Position numbers and translations under genes: made by a program
Source: Pectobacterium sp. CFBP8739
Lineage (GTDB): Bacteria; Pseudomonadota; Gammaproteobacteria; Enterobacterales; Enterobacteriaceae
DNA length: 64,000 bases
Assembly (NCBI RefSeq): GCF_013449375.1
Contig: NZ_JACDRR010000029.1
Location: 26,325-90,324, forward strand
Direction of reading: 5' to 3'
Notes under the pieces: model-generated
Seen by the model: only the letters and a program-made list of their open reading frames with translations
Database searches by the model: none
What the model was told of the DNA's origin: nothing
Part shown: in pieces, positions 41,040 to 48,846 of the stretch
Numbering within the stretch: the first letter of the stretch is position 1
How the letters are laid out: each line of letters opens with the position of its first letter

Positions 41040-41082
41040 GTTGCAACTTTGTGCAACCTTGTTAACAAAGAGAACGGTTGCA
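41040..41082. promoter_or_regulatory. PutA operator cluster
   Basis: GTTGCA, the core bound by the PutA ribbon-helix-helix, occurs at 41040-41045, inside a GTTGCAAC palindrome giving a second, opposite copy. It recurs at 41052-41057 (complement) and 41077-41082. The sites lie between the two divergent put genes. Confidence 0.75.
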
Positions 41083-41179
41083 GCCCCTTATCACCTTCAG
41101 GCCTCGTTCCGGTCTGAGTGATGACAATAAAACACAGCGTCGCCGTAACAGCGGCACGAAAAAAAATGTGGAGAGTTGA

Positions 41180-42667
41180 ATGACAATAAGCACACCTATG
41201 CTGGTGACGTTTCTGTTGTATATTTTCGGGATGGTTCTCATCGGCCTGTTTGCCTATCGTGCGACGAATAACTTTGGCGATTACATTCTGGGTGGACGCC
41301 GGATGGGAAGCGTGGTGACCGCACTGTCGGCTGGCGCTTCCGATATGAGCGGCTGGCTGCTCATGGGGTTACCGGGCGCTATTTTCATTGCTGGAATTTC
41401 TAAAAGCTGGATCGCGATCGGCCTGACGCTAGGCGCGTATCTGAACTGGAAATGGGTTGCCGGACGCCTGCGCGTACACACTGAGGTCAACCACAACGCG
41501 CTCACCCTGCCTGACTATTTCACCCACCGCTTTGAAGATAACAGCAAATTACTGCGTGTCATTTCCGCGTTAGTGATTCTGATTTTCTTCACGATCTATT
41601 GTGCATCCGGCGTAGTCGCTGGAGCGCGCCTGTTTGAAAGTACCTTCGGTATGAGTTACGGCACCGCGTTGTGGGCCGGAGCAGCGGCCACCATTGCCTA
41701 TACCTTCATCGGCGGTTTTCTGGCCGTGAGCTGGACGGATACGGTGCAGGCTACGCTGATGATTTTCGCCCTGATCCTGACCCCGGTAATCGTCATCCTG
41801 TCTCTTGGAGGAATTGATAGCTCACTGATGGTGATTGAAGCGAAAAATCCGGCCAATCTGGATATGTTCAGAGGGCTGAATGTTGTCGCAATTCTCTCGC
41901 TGATGGGCTGGGGTCTGGGCTATTTCGGTCAACCGCATATTCTGGCACGTTTTATGGCCGCCGATTCACACCACACGATCCACCGCGCACGCCGCATCAG
42001 TATGACCTGGATGATTCTTTGTCTGGCCGGTGCCGTGACAGTAGGCTTCTTCGGCATTGCTTACTTCCACAACAACCCAGATCAGGCAGGTAACGTGGCG
42101 CAAAACAGCGAACGCGTCTTTATCGAGTTGTCCATGCTGCTGTTTAATCCGTGGATTGCTGGGGTGCTGCTGTCTGCGATTCTGGCCGCCGTGATGAGTA
42201 CGCTAAGCTGCCAGCTGCTGGTGTGCTCCAGCGCCATCACCGAAGATTTATACAAGCCCTTCCTGCGTAAAAATGCCAGCCAGAAAGAGCTGGTGTGGGT
42301 TGGCCGCGCCATGGTGATGTTAGTGGCAATGATTGCCATCGTGCTGGCGCTTAATCCTGAAAACCGCGTACTGGGTCTGGTGAGCTATGCTTGGGCTGGG
42401 TTCGGTGCCGCATTCGGCCCCGTGATTCTAATTTCTCTACTGTGGCCACGTATGACGGGTAACGGCGCCCTATTTGGAATGATTGTGGGCGCAGCAACCG
42501 TGCTGATCTGGGAACACTACGCTTGGCTAGGCCTGTATGAAATCATCCCTGGTTTCCTCTTCAACAGCCTGACCATTTTTATCGTCAGCCTGCTGGGTAA
42601 AGCGCCTTCAAAAGCGATAACCGACCGCTTCAATCAGGCGGAAGCGAAGTATCGCTCGGTGCAATAG
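41180..42667 (+). CDS. putP: Sodium/proline symporter
   Basis: This 495-residue member of the sodium:solute symporter family has about 13 membrane helices. Conserved regions include SAGASDMSGWLLMGLPGA (about 50-67) and the sodium-site helix NPWIAGVLLSAILAAVMSTLS (about 318-338). It imports proline for PutA. It is divergent from putA with operators between them. Confidence 0.96.
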   Translation: MTISTPMLVTFLLYIFGMVLIGLFAYRATNNFGDYILGGRRMGSVVTALSAGASDMSGWLLMGLPGAIFIAGISKSWIAIGLTLGAYLNWKWVAGRLRVHTEVNHNALTLPDYFTHRFEDNSKLLRVISALVILIFFTIYCASGVVAGARLFESTFGMSYGTALWAGAAATIAYTFIGGFLAVSWTDTVQATLMIFALILTPVIVILSLGGIDSSLMVIEAKNPANLDMFRGLNVVAILSLMGWGLGYFGQPHILARFMAADSHHTIHRARRISMTWMILCLAGAVTVGFFGIAYFHNNPDQAGNVAQNSERVFIELSMLLFNPWIAGVLLSAILAAVMSTLSCQLLVCSSAITEDLYKPFLRKNASQKELVWVGRAMVMLVAMIAIVLALNPENRVLGLVSYAWAGFGAAFGPVILISLLWPRMTGNGALFGMIVGAATVLIWEHYAWLGLYEIIPGFLFNSLTIFIVSLLGKAPSKAITDRFNQAEAKYRSVQ

Positions 42668-42749
42668 TCCAAAACACATACGAGTATGATAGCTGGTCAT
42701 CCTATACGGTTAATACCGATCGTTTAAGCATCGAGATACACGGGGCGAC

Positions 42750-42788
42750 CACAGGGGTTAGGCCTACCTACGGGAACCTCCCCCTGTG
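42750..42788. terminator. Hairpin between convergent putP and LysR genes
   Basis: Arms CACAGGGG (42750-42757) and CCCCTGTG (42781-42788) pair, with partial pairing further in. The position between converging genes suggests a shared terminator, but there is no good T-run. Confidence 0.4.
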
Positions 42789-42896
42789 TTTCCCCTAATA
42801 ACAGGCTTAAATGACCCGCATTCATCTTATATGGTGGCCTTTTTACGTCATACTTTGCGGCAGTGAGCGAGCCATCGCCTTTATCACGATGAATCG

Positions 42897-43784
42897 CTAT
42901 CCGAAATTCGTTCTGATGGCATCAACAAACGTTTTCACTTTAACCGTTGACCGTCTGGCAGAGGGCACCATGACGTGTACAGGACGTACAGGCCCGTTGT
43001 AATCAGGCAGTACCTGAACCAAACGCCCCTTTTGGATTTCCTTGCGCAACACCGCTTCTGGCCCAAGTGTCACGCCATACCCTTCGATGGCGGCATGCAG
43101 CAACGCATTCCAGTCATTGGCGTACAATCTCCCTTTCGGCCTGACTTCTTCTGTTTTCCCCTCCTTTTGGAACACCCATTGGCAAGGCGTCAGGACAGAT
43201 TTCACCCCATAGATCAGGCAAGTATGGTTTACGAGGCTTGATGGTGTATCAGGCATGCCCGAACGTGCGACGTAATCTGGCGATGCGCAGGCAATAAGTG
43301 AGTAAGGCTGAAGCGGCCAGGCGACCATGGTACTATCGGCCAACGCTCCGATACGGATAATCACTTCAAACCCTTCCTCAATGGGGTCAACCAGACGATC
43401 GTTTAACGTTAACGCAATTTGCGTCTCTGGATAGCATTCGAGATAACGAGTGATAAACGGTGCAAGCAGATGCGATCCCCAAGTAACAGGCGCGTTAACG
43501 TGAATAATCCCCGAAGGCGTCGTCTGCATTTCCCGCGCAATATCATCGGCGGCCTGCAATTCAGCAAGAACCACTTTGCAACGTTCATAATAACGTTGGC
43601 CGATATCGGTCAGGCTCTGACGGCGGGTCGTACGGTTTAGCAACCGGGAGCCCAGTCGAGTCTCAAGCCACGCCACGTACTTTGCGACCATCTGTGGCGA
43701 GAGGGTAAGAGCATCAGCGGCAGCAGCAAAAGATCCCAGCTCCACCGTTTTGACAAAAATGTTCATGCTGGTAAACCGATCCAT
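42897..43784 (-). CDS. LysR-family transcriptional regulator
   Basis: A 295-residue LysR regulator. The winged helix-turn-helix is at residues 1-60 (MNIFVKTVELGSFAAAADAL, then TRLGSRLLNRTTRR), and the C-terminal effector domain follows. ATG 43784 has GAGG about 7 nt upstream; an ORF extension to 43826 is non-conserved. It is divergent from the NAD(P)-binding oxidoreductase at 43886, with a 101-bp intergenic region, which is the classic layout for LysR control of the neighbour. Target and effector are unknown. Confidence 0.88.
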   Translation of the reverse strand: MDRFTSMNIFVKTVELGSFAAAADALTLSPQMVAKYVAWLETRLGSRLLNRTTRRQSLTDIGQRYYERCKVVLAELQAADDIAREMQTTPSGIIHVNAPVTWGSHLLAPFITRYLECYPETQIALTLNDRLVDPIEEGFEVIIRIGALADSTMVAWPLQPYSLIACASPDYVARSGMPDTPSSLVNHTCLIYGVKSVLTPCQWVFQKEGKTEEVRPKGRLYANDWNALLHAAIEGYGVTLGPEAVLRKEIQKGRLVQVLPDYNGPVRPVHVMVPSARRSTVKVKTFVDAIRTNFG

Positions 43785-43885
43785 GATTCCCTCATTTTTG
43801 TTGTTTATTCCTCTCTGATAGCACACTTTATCTTCAATAAATAGAGGATTAGCCTTTTCTTCTCACAACCATAAAGGTGAAAAAG

Positions 43886-44533
43886 ATGAAAATTGGCATC
43901 ATTGGGGCAGGCTTTGTCGGGCGGGCAATCGCTAAATTGGCGATCCAAACCGGACATCAAGTCATGCTTAGCAATTCACGCGCTCCTCAAACACTTTTTA
44001 GCCTACGGCCTATGATCGGTTGCGATATTGGAACGCCAACACAAGCCGCCGCGTTTGGCGATATTGTCGTCATCGCGGTTCCACTCTACGCTATCGATAA
44101 CCTTCCTACTCAGGCGTTAAAAGGCAAACTAGCCATTGATGCCGTCAACTATTACCCGGAGCGGGACGGGAACGTGGCGGTTCTTGATACACAGCAGACA
44201 ACGACCAGTGAGCTTCTGGCCGACACATTACCCGGTGTAAAAATCATCAAAGCCTTTAACGCGATCACCATGACACATCTGGAAAGCAACGGTTTACCCG
44301 CGGGTCACTCCGACCGACGCGCGCTACCGCTTGCAGGTGATGACATTCAAGGAAAAATGCTTGTGGCTGAGCTTTATGATGCGTTTGGATTTGATGTGGT
44401 AGACGCTGGTGCCCTGTCTGAGGGGTGGCGTTTTGAAAGAGGTATGCCGTCTTACTGTGTGCGGATGACCAAAACGGAGTTAACCACGGAACTGGCTCGT
44501 GCTTCTCGCCAGCCACGCTTCGACGCATCGTGA
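43886..44533 (+). CDS. NADPH-dependent F420-reductase-like oxidoreductase
   Basis: This 215-residue Rossmann protein begins MKIGIIGAGFVGRAIAKLA, with the GxGxxG dinucleotide motif at residues 6-11. The domain resembles NADP oxidoreductases coenzyme F420-dependent (Pfam F420_oxidored type), a family also found in organisms that lack F420. It has conserved VIAVPLYAI and VKIIKAFNAI stretches. ATG 43886 is preferred over GTG 43877 because AAAGG sits at proper distance. Substrate is unknown; the divergent LysR gene is its likely regulator. Confidence 0.8.
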   Translation: MKIGIIGAGFVGRAIAKLAIQTGHQVMLSNSRAPQTLFSLRPMIGCDIGTPTQAAAFGDIVVIAVPLYAIDNLPTQALKGKLAIDAVNYYPERDGNVAVLDTQQTTTSELLADTLPGVKIIKAFNAITMTHLESNGLPAGHSDRRALPLAGDDIQGKMLVAELYDAFGFDVVDAGALSEGWRFERGMPSYCVRMTKTELTTELARASRQPRFDAS

Positions 44534-44555
44534 GTATGGCAGGTATCAGAAGAAG

Positions 44556-44593
44556 GTAAAAAATATGCCGCACATATTTTGTATGTGCGGCAT
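44556..44593 (-). terminator. ilvC terminator
   Basis: A perfect 12-bp stem ATGCCGCACATA/TATGTGCGGCAT is followed on the minus strand by ATTTTTTACC, 27 bp after the ilvC stop. Confidence 0.88.
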
Positions 44594-44620
44594 GAACATT
44601 AGCTCACCTTCACAAGGGCA

Positions 44621-46099
44621 TTAGCCCGCAACGGCGATACGCTTCATATCCGTCATGTAGCCACGCAGCGTGCGGCCTACCGTTTCGATTGGGTGGTTAC
44701 GGATAGCTTCGTTAACATCACGCAGTTGCGCGTTGTCCACTTCAGTACCCGCGACGGCTTTGCCCAGATCGCCTGGCTGCAAGGAATCCATGAAATCCCC
44801 TTTCAGCAATGGAACAGCGGCATTCGCAAACAGGTAGTTGCCATATTCTGCGGTATCAGAGATAACCACATTCATTTCATACAGACGCTTACGCGCAATG
44901 GTGTTGGCGATCAGCGGCAGCTCATGCAGGGATTCGTAGTAAGCGGATTCTTCGATGATGCCGGAGCTCACCATGGTTTCAAACGCCAGCTCAACGCCCG
45001 CTTTCACCATCGCAACCATCAGCACGCCGTTATCAAAGTATTCCTGCTCGGCGATTTTACCGTCGAACTGCGGTGCGTTTTCGAATGCCGTTTTACCGGT
45101 CTCTTCACGCCAGGTCAGCAGTTTCACGTCATCGTTCGCCCAGTCGGCCATCATGCCGCTGGAGAATTCGCCGGAGATGATGTCATCCATATGTTTCTGG
45201 AACAGTGGCGCCATGATGCCTTTCAACTGCTCAGACAGCGCGTAAGCACGAAGTTTCGCTGGGTTAGACAGGCGATCCATCATCAGCGTAATTCCGCCTT
45301 GCTTCAGCGCTTCGGTGATGGTCTCCCAGCCGAACTGAATCAGTTTTTCTGCGTAAGCCGGATCGGTGCCTTCCGCAACCAGTTTGTCGAAGCTCAGCAG
45401 AGAACCCGCCTGCAACATACCGCACAGAATAGTCTGCTCACCCATCAGGTCAGATTTCACTTCCGCAACGAAAGAGGATTGCAGCACGCCAGCACGGTGG
45501 CCACCGGTTGCCGCAGCCCAGGCTTTAGCAATGGCCATGCCTTCGCCTTTCGGATCGTTTTCCGGGTGAACCGCGATCAGCGTTGGTACGCCGAAACCAC
45601 GTTTGTATTCTTCACGAACTTCCGTACCCGGGCACTTCGGCGCCACCATCACAACGGTGATGTCTTTACGGATTTGCTCACCCACTTCAACGATGTTGAA
45701 ACCGTGAGAGTAACCCAGCGCCGCGCCTTGCTTCATCAGAGGCTGTACCGCCTGAACCACAGCGGAGTGCTGTTTGTCTGGCGTCAGGTTAACCACCAGA
45801 TCAGCCTGTGGGATCAGATCTTCGTAAGTACCAACGGTGAAGCCGTTTTCGGTCGCTTTACGCCATGACGCACGTTTTTCAGCAATGGCTTCAGCACGCA
45901 GAGCATAAGCGATATCCAGACCGGAATCACGCATGTTCAGACCCTGGTTCAGGCCCTGAGCGCCACAGCCGACGATCACCACTTTTTTCCCTTTCAGGTA
46001 GCTCGCCTCATCGGCAAATTCATCACGCCCCATAAAGCGGCACTTGCCCAATTGATCCAGCTGCTGACGCAGGTTTAATGTGTTGAAGTAGTTAGCCAT
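44621..46099 (-). CDS. ilvC: Ketol-acid reductoisomerase (class II)
   Basis: IlvC converts acetolactate or acetohydroxybutyrate to the dihydroxy acid using NADPH and Mg2+ in valine and isoleucine synthesis. It is 492 residues, the long class II form with a duplicated knotted C-terminal domain. The Rossmann motif [13 protein letters not shown] is at about 38-50, and metal-binding Asp/Glu lie in the [12 protein letters not shown] region. It is divergent from ilvY, which is expected to activate it. Confidence 0.97.
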   Translation of the reverse strand: MANYFNTLNLRQQLDQLGKCRFMGRDEFADEASYLKGKKVVIVGCGAQGLNQGLNMRDSGLDIAYALRAEAIAEKRASWRKATENGFTVGTYEDLIPQADLVVNLTPDKQHSAVVQAVQPLMKQGAALGYSHGFNIVEVGEQIRKDITVVMVAPKCPGTEVREEYKRGFGVPTLIAVHPENDPKGEGMAIAKAWAAATGGHRAGVLQSSFVAEVKSDLMGEQTILCGMLQAGSLLSFDKLVAEGTDPAYAEKLIQFGWETITEALKQGGITLMMDRLSNPAKLRAYALSEQLKGIMAPLFQKHMDDIISGEFSSGMMADWANDDVKLLTWREETGKTAFENAPQFDGKIAEQEYFDNGVLMVAMVKAGVELAFETMVSSGIIEESAYYESLHELPLIANTIARKRLYEMNVVISDTAEYGNYLFANAAVPLLKGDFMDSLQPGDLGKAVAGTEVDNAQLRDVNEAIRNHPIETVGRTLRGYMTDMKRIAVAG

Positions 46100-46194
46100 G
46101 TCGTGCTCCGTATACGGTTTTGTTTGTCTATTATTCGAGAAAGGATTCCCGCCAAATGGGAATTCACTATGCCCCCATCATATGACAGGAATTG

Positions 46195-46222
46195 CGTTGC
46201 TGAAATTGATATATTAGCAACG
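46195..46222. promoter_or_regulatory. Candidate IlvY operator
   Basis: The inverted repeat CGTTGCT (46195-46201) / AGCAACG (46216-46222) with a 14-bp AT-rich centre lies between the divergent ilvC and ilvY genes. The position and LysR-type symmetry fit an IlvY site; binding is inferred. Confidence 0.5.
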
Positions 46223-46237
46223 TCACATTGCACTATC

Positions 46238-46291
46238 TGCAAGATAAAAAGCCGTTGCAAGATATAAAACGGCTGCAAGATAAAAAACGGG
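46238..46291 (+). repeat. Three tandem 18-bp repeats upstream of ilvY
   Basis: Three contiguous units of exactly 18 bp each begin TGCAAGATA(A/T)AAA and run up to 12 bp before the ilvY ATG. Because 18 is a multiple of 3, the frame stays open and would encode the hexapeptide LQDKK(P/R) three times if translation began upstream. Confidence 0.85.
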
Positions 46292-46302
46292 GCCTGCGTC
46301 GC

Positions 46303-47193
46303 ATGGATTTACGTGATCTCAAATTATTCCTGCATCTGGCGGAAAGCCGACACTTTGGTCGTACCGCCAAGGCGATGCACATCAGCCCATCCACACTGTC
46401 ACGGCAAATACAGCGGATGGAAGAGGATTTAGGGCAGACGCTGTTTCTGCGCGATAACCGCACCGTGCAGCTCACCGATGCCGGAGAGCACCTGAAGCTG
46501 TTCGCTCAGCAAACGCTGCTGCAATACCAGCAGCTACGCCACACGATAGACCAGCACGGGCCGTCATTAAGCGGAGAACTGCGGATTTTCTGTTCCGTTA
46601 CCGCCGCCTACAGCCACCTGCCGCCGATTTTGGATCGCTTCCGCGCGCTGCACCCGCTGGTGGAAATTAAACTGACGACCGGCGACGCTGCCGATGCCGT
46701 GGAAAAAATTCAGTCGAATGATGGGGATTTGGGGATTGCAGGACGCCCGGAGGCCCTGCCTGTCAGCGTTGATTTCATACCGCTCGATAAACTGCCTCTG
46801 GCCTTGATCATCCCAGCGCTCCCTTGTCCTGTGCAATCGCTGGTACGTCATGCGAACCCAGACTGGTCGCAGATTCCCTTCATCCTGCCGGAACACGGCC
46901 CAGTGCGTAAACGCATCGATCAATGGTTCCGCCGCAATCACATCGCCAATCCGCAGATTTACGCTACCATTTCTGGGCATGAAGCGATGGTATCGATGGT
47001 GGCGCTAGGCTGCGGTATCGCGCTGATTCCCAACGTGGTACTGGAAAACAGCCCAGAGCCGGTACGCAACCGCGTCTCCGTCCTCGTCGAGCAGGTGATG
47101 GAACCGCTTGAACTGGGTGTTTGCGTACAGAAAAAACGGCTTAGCGAACCGCTGATTGCCGCCTTTTGGGACATATTACAGGACATACCATGA
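46303..47193 (+). CDS. ilvY: LysR-family activator of ilvC
   Basis: This 296-residue LysR regulator is closely similar to E. coli IlvY (297), including MDLRDLK-FLHLAESRHFGR and SPSTLSRQIQRMEEDLGQ (helix-turn-helix, residues 1-60). E. coli IlvY activates ilvC when bound to acetolactate or acetohydroxybutyrate. The ATG at 46303 fits the family. The open frame continues upstream through three 18-bp repeats to a TTG-type start, giving a possible 25-residue Lys-rich extension. The stop overlaps the next gene's ATG. Confidence 0.95.
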   Translation: MDLRDLKLFLHLAESRHFGRTAKAMHISPSTLSRQIQRMEEDLGQTLFLRDNRTVQLTDAGEHLKLFAQQTLLQYQQLRHTIDQHGPSLSGELRIFCSVTAAYSHLPPILDRFRALHPLVEIKLTTGDAADAVEKIQSNDGDLGIAGRPEALPVSVDFIPLDKLPLALIIPALPCPVQSLVRHANPDWSQIPFILPEHGPVRKRIDQWFRRNHIANPQIYATISGHEAMVSMVALGCGIALIPNVVLENSPEPVRNRVSVLVEQVMEPLELGVCVQKKRLSEPLIAAFWDILQDIP

Positions 47194-47987
47194 AGATAGC
47201 TTTCACCACCCTTATCGCCGTCGGGGTAACACTGATATTCCTCAGCCATCGCGCCCAAGCCGCCAGTTTCCCCTGCGATAAAGCCGCCTCAACGCAGGAA
47301 AAACTGATTTGCGCCAGCCCGCTGCTTGAACAGTTGGATGAAGAACTCGCACAGGCCTGGAAGACCTCCCGCGCGTTTCTGACAGCCTATGACAACAGCG
47401 TGACGTGGGGAAAAACGCTCAACCAGTTTCAACGCAGTTGGCTGACCACGCGTGACCAGTGCAAAGACGAAGACTGCCTGCGCCAGCGTTATCAGCAACA
47501 GCTCAATCGTCTGCGCTATCTGAATGACATCGCACAGCACGCATTGCCGTCCCCGATTACGCCCGTGAAAAGCACATCCTGCTTCCACGGTTCATTCAGC
47601 TATGAGTACGTGATGTCAGGGCTTTCCGCCGAGGAATATCGCGATCTGGGGGATTATTTTCGGGAAATGTATGACCAGAAAGCGCCCTACCACGCCATCA
47701 GCCTGACGATGACCAACCAGCGCGGCAAGATTGACGGCGACGCGTCCATTGTATTTCGCTACGGCAACAAGCTGGATGATTCCGGCTTCACGGCACGTCA
47801 GATGAGCGATGTACAAGCCATTGGCAAAGGTGAAAGCAGCTTCGGTCAGCAGGTGAAAATACTGCTCACCTGCATTGACGATGATCATCTGCAAATCGCC
47901 ACCTTCGGCAGCAATCGGGAAGAAGGTTACCTGTTTAACACGCTGCTGGAGCGCGATAAAACGCCACTGGAGCAGAAAACGCCGTAA
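47190..47987 (+). CDS. Secreted LprI/DUF1311-like protein of unknown role
   Basis: The protein has 265 residues from the ATG at 47190, which overlaps the ilvY stop (ATGA), so translation is probably coupled. A signal peptide ends near HRAQAAS (about residue 24). The next about 90 residues carry a Cys pattern (FPCDKAASTQEKLICASPLLEQLDEELAQAW ... DQCKDEDCLRQRY) typical of the LprI/DUF1311 lysozyme-inhibitor-like fold. The C-terminal half is unrecognised. It is likely periplasmic; a role as inhibitor is only a family-level guess. Confidence 0.75.
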   Translation: MKIAFTTLIAVGVTLIFLSHRAQAASFPCDKAASTQEKLICASPLLEQLDEELAQAWKTSRAFLTAYDNSVTWGKTLNQFQRSWLTTRDQCKDEDCLRQRYQQQLNRLRYLNDIAQHALPSPITPVKSTSCFHGSFSYEYVMSGLSAEEYRDLGDYFREMYDQKAPYHAISLTMTNQRGKIDGDASIVFRYGNKLDDSGFTARQMSDVQAIGKGESSFGQQVKILLTCIDDDHLQIATFGSNREEGYLFNTLLERDKTPLEQKTP

Positions 47988-47997
47988 CGCTTATCCC

Positions 47998-48741
47998 TTA
48001 ACGATCAAACCACTTATCCGCCGAAAAAGCCCGCGTATTGGACTCTGTCTCCTGCGCGGCTTTCTTCATGGTTTCGACGTTCATCAGGTAATGATAGAGC
48101 GGCTCAAGCTGGGTAAATCCGCGAGCTAACACCGTCACCAGATCGCCAGAAAACAGCGCGTCCATATCCTGTCGGGTAGATATCGCGGCAAACGATTTAC
48201 GGTTATACCAGTTCGCCAGTTCCGGCTCCTGATCTTTAATTAGCGGGCGTTTGTAGCTATCCCCTTCCAGAGTGAAGGTGTCTCCCAGACAGCTTGCCAC
48301 GTCAAGAAACTGCGACGGATTACCGCGCAGCGTCTGGCGGAACAGGTCCATCGTATTACGCGTCGCGCTGTAATAGCCCAGCCCATAACGCCAGGTATCC
48401 GGCGTGATTTCAAAGAAATACACCGGTGCATCCGTCCAGTCTTTGCGTGTGCGTTTGAACGTGAGCCACATATGGCTGCGATAGCGTGATTTATCGTGAG
48501 AAAAACGCGTATCGCGGTGAATACGGGAGAGGGTCTTGCCGATGGCCGGGCGCGTTTCAAAATGGTCGTCAATCTGCAACATGGTCAGACTAAGCTCATC
48601 CACCAGCATGCGGAACGGCGCAACCAGTTGCTCATCGTAAACCGCACGGTGCTCGTCAAACCACGCTTTATCGTTGTACTGACGCACCTGCTGAAGAAAC
48701 GTTAAACCCGTTTGAGAAAAACCCGTGAATTGCGTTGCCAT
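47998..48741 (-). CDS. DUF2461/TIGR02453 family protein
   Basis: This 247-residue cytoplasmic protein begins MATQFTGFSQTGLTFLQQVRQYNDKAWFDEHRAVYD, the hallmark of the DUF2461 family. Further conserved parts are SRIHRDTRFSHDKSRYRSHMW and YYSATRNTMDLFR. No biochemical function is known to me. It is convergent with the LprI-like gene (10-bp gap) and stands between ilvY and the end of the ilvGMEDA operon. Confidence 0.85.
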   Translation of the reverse strand: MATQFTGFSQTGLTFLQQVRQYNDKAWFDEHRAVYDEQLVAPFRMLVDELSLTMLQIDDHFETRPAIGKTLSRIHRDTRFSHDKSRYRSHMWLTFKRTRKDWTDAPVYFFEITPDTWRYGLGYYSATRNTMDLFRQTLRGNPSQFLDVASCLGDTFTLEGDSYKRPLIKDQEPELANWYNRKSFAAISTRQDMDALFSGDLVTVLARGFTQLEPLYHYLMNVETMKKAAQETESNTRAFSADKWFDR

Positions 48742-48781
48742 AAAGAAATGCCATCCCTGTTGCTGTCAGATGACATAAAGA

Positions 48782-48818
48782 TAACGCCGCCGACGGTGAA
48801 ACACCATCGGCGGCGTTA
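48782..48818 (-). terminator. ilvLGMEDA terminator
   Basis: Two 17-base arms TAACGCCGCCGACGGTG/CACCATCGGCGGCGTTA pair with one mismatch around a 3-nt loop, 28 bp after the ilvA stop. The following T-tract is short (TCTTTATG). Confidence 0.75.
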
Positions 48819-48846
48819 GGGGAACACTCTACATTTAACCGCTAAC

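Noticed and set aside
42811..43002. 63-residue plus-strand ORF after putP
   Set aside because: No ribosome binding site, more than half overlaps the LysR gene on the other strand, and no domain is seen.
44693..45868. 391-residue plus-strand ORF
   Set aside because: It is long, but antisense to highly conserved ilvC; its His/Phe/Arg-rich sequence reflects the reverse complement of biased codons.
46238..46291. CRISPR array
   Set aside because: The three 18-bp units are directly adjacent with no spacers, and no cas genes are present.
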